A stretch of DNA of 12,027 bases, taken from positions 1 through 12,027 of the forward strand of contig NAOQ01001129.1 of the NCBI GenBank assembly GCA_002751075.1, given 5' to 3'. Shown here piece by piece: positions 9,001 through 12,027 of the stretch. Position 1 is the stretch's first letter. Each line of letters starts with the position of its first letter. The notes beneath the pieces are model-generated. The model had not been told where the DNA came from. It searched no databases and saw nothing but the letters and a program-made list of their open reading frames with translations. This stretch comes from Ichthyophonus hoferi. Lineage: Eukaryota; Opisthokonta; Ichthyosporea; Ichthyophonida; Ichthyophonidae. The position numbers and the translations under genes were made by a program.

Positions 9001-11163
9001 ATTATGGTATAGTGCATGAATAGTATACGGTGTTGCATTATATTGTATATCATATTAGATGATATTCTGTTGTATTATATTATAAAGGAACCCTGGGATT
9101 CAGTCCTAAAAATGATTGGTGGGGCTAATTAGACAGGTAATTAGTTTAACTGGATTATATTATAGTATAGAATAATATGTAAATGGTATAGTTTATAGTG
9201 TTGTATTTTATTATATTATAGTACATCAATAGCATAATTTATTGTTATGTTATATCTTACACTCTATATTATGATTATGAGGTACTACATCATGTTATAC
9301 TATACTACATGGTATGATGGTATTGCATCATATATTATATATGTATGAAAAAAGTAAGCATCATATATATAAAAAATATATATATATCTATATATAGATA
9401 TAATATCCAATTTAAGAGTGCATATTTCTATTAGATGTACATCTTTCTATATAAGGTGATTCACAAACTACCTCTTGTCACTGATTGGAAGGCAGTAAGA
9501 TATCTAAGCATGGGTAAAATATATGCCAATGTTTTGCCAGAGCCTGTATCGGCCACAACCAATAGATCTCTTCCGATCAGCATACAAGGAATTGATTGGC
9601 GCTGCACTGGTGTGGGTTCCTGGGCGAGTCATAGCATGGGGTTAGGCCCAACTAATCAGACCGTTAGAATATAGCGTTTATCCATTTATCTTCTCCTATT
9701 ATCAAATTTGGAATTCTCTGGTTTAAATTTTAATATTGTATGACTCTTTGATTGGCTATTTTCGCACCTTTACAATTTTTTATTGGTGGAAGGGAAAGAG
9801 CGATTAATCAATTAACGACTAATCTAAACTGGTGGAATTGAAAAATTAATTAATTGATAATTAATCCTAACTAGCGTCATTAATAACCAAATCAGTAATT
9901 AGTCCTGATTAGGGCAATTGATAAAATAATTAGTAATTAATCCCAATTAAGGTAATTAAAATTTTAATCGGTGATTATCACTAATTAGAGCAATTGGCAT
10001 AAACAATCTAAATCTTGTATATAAATAGTCTTATAAGAATAACTCAATAATATTCGGTTTTACAAACAAAATGATATGTAATAATAAAAAACGAAATGTA
10101 AATTACAAAATTCGTTAAGGCAACAATACTCTAGCTATATCTATGACATCGTGTGAATATATATATATATATATATATGTCTTGAAATCTTCTATTTTAT
10201 ATTTTATATAGTGTATCGATATGTATATAGTAACATATTATAAATATATAGTATACTTATACATTATATATATTATATATAATTATATATTATACCCCAT
10301 ATGAATATGTGTGTCTGTGTAAATGAGTGAATATAAGAGTGTTTATCCACTAAACCATTGGTCTACTGTTGTAATAAAACACTGCAGGTGGAAGAATGTT
10401 TGTACATTGACGTAATGATCTAGCAAGTGAGCATTGGAAATCAGCACCAAGATAGGTCTGAATAATAAACCGCACAGGTAACTGTAACATAATATAGTAT
10501 GCTTAAAAACTAAACGCCAATGATATGTAATAATAAGAAACTAAACAGCAATAATGCATAATATTTAAAAACTAAGCAACAAGGCTGATTGGTATTAAAC
10601 CAGAAATATAACTAACCATCACTTTCATCTCAGTCAACTTGGCCAATAATCTTGGAGAGAAATCAATGTCTGAGAATTCTTTGATTGGATTGGGACATCC
10701 TTCACCATCTACCTATGCCGGTTGGGTGACAATTAATGGCCTTTAATGAATGAGTTAATTAATTAATTAATTAATTAATATTAAAAGATTACTTGGGTTT
10801 ACACGCACATATACAATTATCCTTAACCTCTTATTGCTATATACATTTATATCTATCCTAATACTATCATATATACCTATATATCCTAATATTCCATACA
10901 CCCTACCTTTCTCTCCTTCTCTCTCCATCTCTCCGTCTACATATCCCACTATCATACACACTCACCTCTATCCCTAATTCCTCCCTTATATCCTCTGCTT
11001 GTCTATAAGTAAGCTGTGTGGCCTCCCTCTTTGTCCTATAATAACTCTCTATAAAATTATCTTCCTTTCCAGTTCTTTTACTACGTAGTTTCTTGCGGAG
11101 AGGTACAAATTCCTTCTTAATGTCAGGCTGAAGGACCTCGGAGTGGGTATGTTTACGCCACAT
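3285..11163 (-). CDS. DDX59: DEAD-box ATP-dependent RNA helicase, DDX59/RH41-like, complete, 12 exons
   Basis: Joined exons (minus strand): 11163-10966, 10712-10617, 9619-9472, 8951-8305, 7845-7699, 6805-6676, 5968-5901, 5397-5317, 5123-5024, 4705-4586, 4077-3974, 3371-3285, giving 641 residues ending in TAA. Motifs seen: Phe79 with PTPVQ 100-104 (Q motif, spacing 25 as in eIF4A), ADTGSGKT 121-128 (Walker A), PTREL 158-162 (Ia), GG 351-352, TPGR 372-375 (Ib), DEVD 396-399 (II), SAT 430-432 (III), VIIF 493-496 (IV), QxxR 526-529, [10 protein letters not shown] 546-555 (V), HRCGRTGR 576-583 (VI). All catalytic residues are present, so an active ATP-driven RNA unwinding or remodelling enzyme is expected. 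The Walker A wording, VGGMP and SATIP..GEK segments match DDX59/RH41 from memory; the subfamily is an inference. Introns are 193-997 nt. The ATG follows an in-frame TGA with no AG acceptor between. Odd points: no HIT zinc finger, and a ~160-residue insertion in RecA1. Confidence 0.88.
3372..3973 (-). other. Helicase intron 11
   Basis: 602 nt, phase 0, gtaata...aacag. Apart from the pentanucleotide array at 3837-3902 and an imperfect TATTAG/TGTATGATA duplication near 3475-3510, nothing is recognised. Confidence 0.75.
3837..3902. repeat. (ATATT)n pentanucleotide array
   Basis: A nearly pure run of ATATT units, interrupted by two GCATT variants at its ends. It lies in helicase intron 11, about 70 nt from the donor. 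Confidence 0.92.
3974..4077 (-). CDS. DDX59: Helicase exon 11 (residues 579-613), motif VI arginine fingers
   Basis: Encodes the GRTGR half of motif VI, whose Arg580 and Arg583 are the expected arginine fingers. [14 protein letters not shown] and the helix [13 protein letters not shown] follow, finishing RecA2. The acceptor is aatgcag|GT and a ctaat branch-point-like word lies just upstream. The donor is CAG|gtaata, phase 0. Confidence 0.92.
4078..4585 (-). other. Helicase intron 10
   Basis: 508 nt, phase 1. Near the donor the plus strand is a C/T tract (4498-4578), so the transcript is purine-rich with several GGG runs. A TTG/TTA trinucleotide-rich stretch follows at about 4335-4440. A 62-codon plus-strand frame at 4138-4326 has no support. 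Confidence 0.75.
4498..4578. repeat. Polypyrimidine/polypurine tract beside the exon 10 donor
   Basis: About 80 nt of almost only C and T on the plus strand, built from CTCCCTTCTC and CATCTCC words. It starts seven bases into the intron. In the transcript it reads as GGGAGA-type purine repeats with many G triplets. Confidence 0.85.
4586..4705 (-). CDS. DDX59: Helicase exon 10 (residues 539-578), motif V and start of motif VI
   Basis: Encodes [20 protein letters not shown] (motif V, 546-555) and [18 protein letters not shown], the first half of motif VI. The acceptor is cgaatag|GA, preceded by a tttctctc pyrimidine tract. The donor is TGTG|gtaagt, the strongest in the gene. It splits Gly579 and is followed by a long purine-rich tract. 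Confidence 0.93.
4706..5023 (-). other. Helicase intron 9
   Basis: 318 nt, phase 1, gtatgt...aatag. It begins with the GTAT microsatellite. The rest is AT-rich with TATGCAT-like words and no recognised element. An 87-codon plus-strand frame that starts in exon 10 and crosses it is chance. Confidence 0.75.
4987..5023. repeat. (CATA)n microsatellite containing the exon 9 splice donor
   Basis: About nine uninterrupted CATA units on the plus strand. On the transcript strand it reads GTATGTATGTAT, so the donor gtatgt of exon 9 is the repeat's first unit and every further unit is a donor look-alike. Confidence 0.93.
5024..5123 (-). CDS. DDX59: Helicase exon 9 (residues 506-538), LHSE strand and QxxR
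   Basis: Encodes [20 protein letters not shown] followed by [18 protein letters not shown] replaces the LHGG of most DEAD-box proteins and agrees with the IHSE remembered for DDX59. QxxR (526-529) is RNA-binding motif IVa. The acceptor is gaacag|GTG, phase 0. The donor GAAG|gtatgt, phase 1, is the first unit of a GTAT microsatellite. Confidence 0.88.
5124..5316 (-). other. Helicase intron 8, GC-AG type
   Basis: 193 nt, the shortest intron of the gene, phase 0. The donor is AAG|gcaagt and the acceptor gaacag. The GC donor is chosen because it keeps the helicase alignment at its standard length; a GT donor nine bases upstream would drop three residues. Confidence 0.75.
5317..5397 (-). CDS. DDX59: Helicase exon 8 (residues 479-505), motif IV
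   Basis: Encodes the helix KNLLDAL and [15 protein letters not shown], where PPVIIF is motif IV of RecA2. The acceptor is ttaccag|AAG. The donor is AAG|gcaagt, a GC donor with otherwise perfect consensus. A GT donor nine bases earlier (ACA|gtagaa) is also in phase but would delete VEK, giving 21 instead of 24 residues between the motif IV Phe and the LHSE strand. Confidence 0.86.
5398..5900 (-). other. Helicase intron 7
   Basis: 503 nt, phase 0, gtatgt...taccag. It is largely TATAT, CATATA and TATGTA simple sequence (about 5460-5600 and 5770-5890). A 115-codon minus-strand frame in it is rich in Tyr, His and Ile, as expected of simple repeats. Confidence 0.75.
5901..5968 (-). CDS. DDX59: Helicase exon 7 (residues 456-478), interdomain linker
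   Basis: A small 68-nt exon encoding [20 protein letters not shown], the linker and first strand of RecA2. The split Glu (G|AA) gives PGEK, which matches the TGEK region of DDX59 as remembered. The acceptor ttacag lies next to a TTA/TAA repeat, not a pyrimidine tract. The donor is TAT|gtatgt, phase 0. Confidence 0.85.
6003..6035. repeat. (TTA)n trinucleotide microsatellite
   Basis: Eleven uninterrupted ATT/TTA units in helicase intron 6, 35 nt from the exon 7 acceptor. Confidence 0.92.
6295..6600. repeat. (GTTAT)n array grading into degenerate TATAC/TATTG pentamers
   Basis: Nearly pure GTTAT units to about 6400, interrupted by GCTAT and ATTAT variants. From there to about 6600 the 5-bp rhythm continues with much more variation (TATAC, TATTA, TATAT, TGTAC). 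Confidence 0.85.
6676..6805 (-). CDS. DDX59: Helicase exon 6 (residues 413-455), motif III (SAT)
   Basis: Encodes [23 protein letters not shown] (430-432) couples ATP hydrolysis to unwinding. It is followed by the [11 protein letters not shown] strand that closes RecA1 and starts the linker to RecA2. The acceptor is caatcag|ATT, phase 0. The donor is CCAG|gtaggg, phase 1, so Glu456 is split with the next exon. Confidence 0.9.
6806..7698 (-). other. Helicase intron 5
   Basis: 893 nt, phase 0, gttggc...caatcag. Degenerate TATAATATAC pentamers occupy about 7320-7460. The region nearest the acceptor contains several GATTAAT, CCAAT and ATTGG words. No exon or element was recognised. Confidence 0.7.
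7699..7845 (-). CDS. DDX59: Helicase exon 5 (residues 364-412), motifs Ib and II (DEVD)
   Basis: Encodes [14 protein letters not shown] (motif Ib, RNA contact) and [19 protein letters not shown] (motif II, Walker B). The third motif II residue is Val instead of the usual Ala; plant RH41-type proteins are remembered to have DEVD too. The acceptor is tatacag|GAG and the donor AAG|gttggc, both phase 0. Confidence 0.93.
7846..8304 (-). other. Helicase intron 4
   Basis: 459 nt, phase 0, gtaggc...atacag. Most of it (about 7865-8170) is a degenerate 5-bp pattern of GTATG, GTATA, ATATA and GGTAT words on the plus strand. No gene signal. Confidence 0.72.
8305..8951 (-). CDS. DDX59: Helicase exon 4 (residues 148-363), motif Ia, large low-complexity insert, GG motif
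   Basis: By far the longest exon, 647 nt. It opens with [17 protein letters not shown] (motif Ia) and ends with [17 protein letters not shown] (GG motif). The family normally has about 21 residues between these; here there are about 185. The extra stretch (roughly 175-340) is rich in Pro, Tyr, Ser, Asn, Gln, with short runs such as PPAPPP, few charges until its end, and no recognisable fold. It stays open across all 647 nt in AT-rich DNA, which argues it is coding. An in-frame facultative intron cannot be excluded. Acceptor ctctcag|AT, donor AAA|gtaggc. Confidence 0.88.
8952..9471 (-). other. Helicase intron 3
   Basis: 520 nt, phase 1, gtagtt...ctctcag. Its acceptor region is duplicated about 153 bp further in. 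Near the donor is a perfect 20-bp AT palindrome at 9383-9402. Confidence 0.78.
8955..9220. repeat. Direct duplication of the intron 3 acceptor region (153-bp period)
   Basis: The segment starting GATTGGTGGGG at 8961 recurs at 9114. The first ~34 bases differ at about three positions (TAATTAGACAGG kept) and the rest is more diverged. The copy carries a second acceptor-like AG at 9106-9107. Confidence 0.85.
9472..9619 (-). CDS. DDX59: Helicase exon 3 (residues 99-147), Q motif end and Walker A
   Basis: Encodes [14 protein letters not shown] and then [18 protein letters not shown]. The first is the Q motif that senses adenine; the second is motif I, which binds ATP phosphates through Lys127 and Thr128. 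The acceptor is gcccag|GAA, phase 0. The donor is AGAG|gtagtt, phase 1. The ADTGSGKT form of Walker A is the main reason for the DDX59/RH41 assignment. Confidence 0.92.
9818..10011. repeat. 38-bp minisatellite, five degenerate copies
   Basis: Units start at 9818 (42 bp), 9860, 9898, 9936 and 9974, the last four exactly 38 bp. Each opens with a form of ATTAATCCTAATTAG and holds a CAATTGATAA-like middle. Copies are roughly 60-70% alike by eye. Confidence 0.82.
10503..10595. repeat. 31-bp minisatellite, three copies
   Basis: Three exact-length 31-bp units at 10503, 10534 and 10565, each beginning TTAAAAACTAA or TAAGAAACTAA. The third is the most diverged and ends 21 nt from the exon 2 donor. 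Confidence 0.8.
10617..10712 (-). CDS. DDX59: Helicase exon 2 (residues 67-98), start of Q motif
   Basis: Encodes the PNPIKEF segment, with the conserved Phe79 of the Q motif, and the first helix of RecA1. The acceptor is catag|GT; using the second AG four bases later breaks the frame. Two donors fit phase 0: AAA|gtgatg and, six bases on, ATG|gttagt. The later one gives the standard 25-residue step from Phe79 to the Gln of PTPVQ, so it was chosen. Confidence 0.85.
10713..10965 (-). other. Helicase intron 1
   Basis: 253 nt, phase 0, gtgagt...catag. It starts with a purine-rich stretch in the transcript (plus-strand C/T tract at about 10904-10938) and contains a (TTAA)n run at 10753-10780. Confidence 0.75.
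10966..11163 (-). CDS. DDX59: Helicase exon 1 (residues 1-66), start codon
   Basis: Encodes a basic, charged N-terminal extension ending in EELGIE, which leads into the linker before the Q-motif Phe. The ATG has A at -3 (ACAATGT). The reading frame upstream closes at a TGA about 30 nt away and no AG lies between, so this is the first coding exon unless an acceptor inside the exon is used. The donor is GAG|gtgagt, phase 0. There is no cysteine, hence no zinc finger here. Confidence 0.78.
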
Positions 11164-11347
11164 TGTAAATATCGTATGATATATATATATTAATGATCAT
11201 GAAGGCCTTTGTGCTGTTTTTCAGTGCAGTTGTATGTGTGTATGATAATGTGTATGGCACGTAGGTAGATAGGTAGGTAAGTATATATGTGTATCTACAA
11301 TAGTCCGTATGTATGCTTGGATGTTTTTCAAGTGTCTGTGAGAGTTG

Positions 11348-11646
11348 TATTTATTTACAATACAACACAATACAATGTATGACAATATATAATATGTATG
11401 ATAAGATAGTATGTATGGTAGTACGTATTTATTTACTTGTTATTATTACCTATACTATAACGCATCAGCCTATAATAGTACGTTTGTCTGTTTAAGTGGT
11501 TGTCATGTGTATGTGGCAATGTGGTAATTGCATTTATTTACAATATTATATAATACAATAAAATAAAATACATAATATATATGATAGTATGTATGGTAGT
11601 ATGTATTTATTTACATGCTACTATTATTTACACTATAGCAGCCTAT
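11348..11646. repeat. Imperfect direct duplication, period about 183 bp
   Basis: Copy one is about 11348-11473 and copy two about 11531-11646. Both run from TATTTATTTACAA through GATAGTATGTATGGTAGTA to CAGCCTAT, with small length differences. Confidence 0.82.
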
Positions 11647-11671
11647 CTACTTTATTATCTTTATTTGCGCT

Positions 11672-11966
11672 CAGAAACATAAATTGCAATTAAAACTAAT
11701 TTTCATCATATTACAGGGGCTCTATAAATATTAATGATATTTCACCCCGATTCAATTCAAAACAGACATCAAATGAGTATGTAAATTTAAAAAAACAAAA
11801 TTGAACCCAATTTTCAAACAGAAGCATAAATTACAATTAAAAGTAATTTCCATCAAATTTCAGGTGGGTGTATAAATCTTAAAATTTCGCATCCATTCAG
11901 GACAAAACAAATAAGAAACGAATATGTAAATTTAACAAAACAAATTTGAACCCTAATTTTCAAACA
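11672..11966. repeat. Tandem duplication with 147-bp unit
   Basis: Two adjacent copies, 11672-11818 and 11819-11966, each start CAGAA.CATAAATT.CAATTA and end AACCC.AATTTTCAAAC. Identity is roughly 75-80% by eye. Neither copy has an open frame of note, so it looks noncoding. Confidence 0.87.
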
Positions 11967-12027
11967 ATTTGTTCGTATTAGCGTCTATAGTAAACAAGTA
12001 AACAAGATTTCCATTATGTTATGATTA

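Larger units (their letters stand above)
9620..10616 (-). other. Helicase intron 2
   Basis: 997 nt, the longest intron, phase 0, gttagt...gcccag. It contains a 38-bp minisatellite, a 31-bp minisatellite and long (TA)n-like sequence at about 10157-10290. The word AATGATATGTAATAATAA occurs at about 10069 and again at about 10519. Confidence 0.78.
11164..12027. other. 5' flank of the helicase gene
   Basis: No believable exon on either strand. An (AT)n run lies about 20-30 nt upstream of the helicase ATG and could be part of the 5' UTR or a TATA-like region. The rest is two imperfect direct duplications. Confidence 0.6.

Noticed and set aside
9435-9674. 79-codon plus-strand frame
   Set aside because: Antisense shadow of helicase exon 3, which contains Walker A on the other strand.
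10384-10457. Possible extra exon in intron 2 (open in two frames, preceded by ttattattcag)
   Set aside because: The 25-residue step from the Q-motif Phe to Gln is already exact without it, and its translation resembles no DEAD-box segment.
10753-10780. TTAATTAA run as a transposon target or end
   Set aside because: It is a simple (TTAA)n repeat with no inverted ends or element around it.

Overview
The window is nuclear DNA of an intron-rich eukaryote. Coding pieces of 68-647 nt are separated by very AT-rich introns and spacers full of TATA-like, TGTA and TTA repeats, and nearly every exon is bounded by GT-AG or GC-AG splice sites. Nothing visible fixes the species. An early-branching animal or unicellular relative is a guess. 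There is no rRNA, tRNA, CRISPR array or recognisable transposon.

Two protein genes are present, both read right to left on the minus strand. The main one fills 11163 to 3285. It is a complete DEAD-box RNA helicase that I rebuilt as 12 exons and 11 introns, giving 641 residues. All helicase motifs (Q, I, Ia, GG, Ib, II as DEVD, III, IV, V, VI) are present in order and the exon phases join without a break. Its wording is closest to the DDX59 (animal) / RH41 (plant) group as I remember those sequences. Two things are odd: the HIT zinc finger usual in that group is absent, and about 160 residues rich in Pro, Tyr, Ser, Asn and Gln interrupt the first RecA-like domain between motif Ia and the GG motif.

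Downstream of it lies a 2 kb spacer (1234-3284) with several degenerate tandem arrays and a pair of back-to-back palindromes, one centred on CACGTG. Left of this spacer, the second gene starts at 1233 and leaves the window at its left edge. Its first exon is a charged Lys/Glu-rich leader. Its second begins an RRM RNA-binding domain that resembles NOL8-type nucleolar proteins.

The region right of the helicase start (11164-12027) holds two imperfect direct duplications and no gene. Both genes probably act in RNA metabolism, but nothing in the sequence links them functionally. The most useful items for follow-up are the inserted low-complexity domain, a GC-AG intron needed to keep the helicase fold in register, a duplicated 3' splice-site region in intron 3, and the paired palindromes upstream of the RRM gene.
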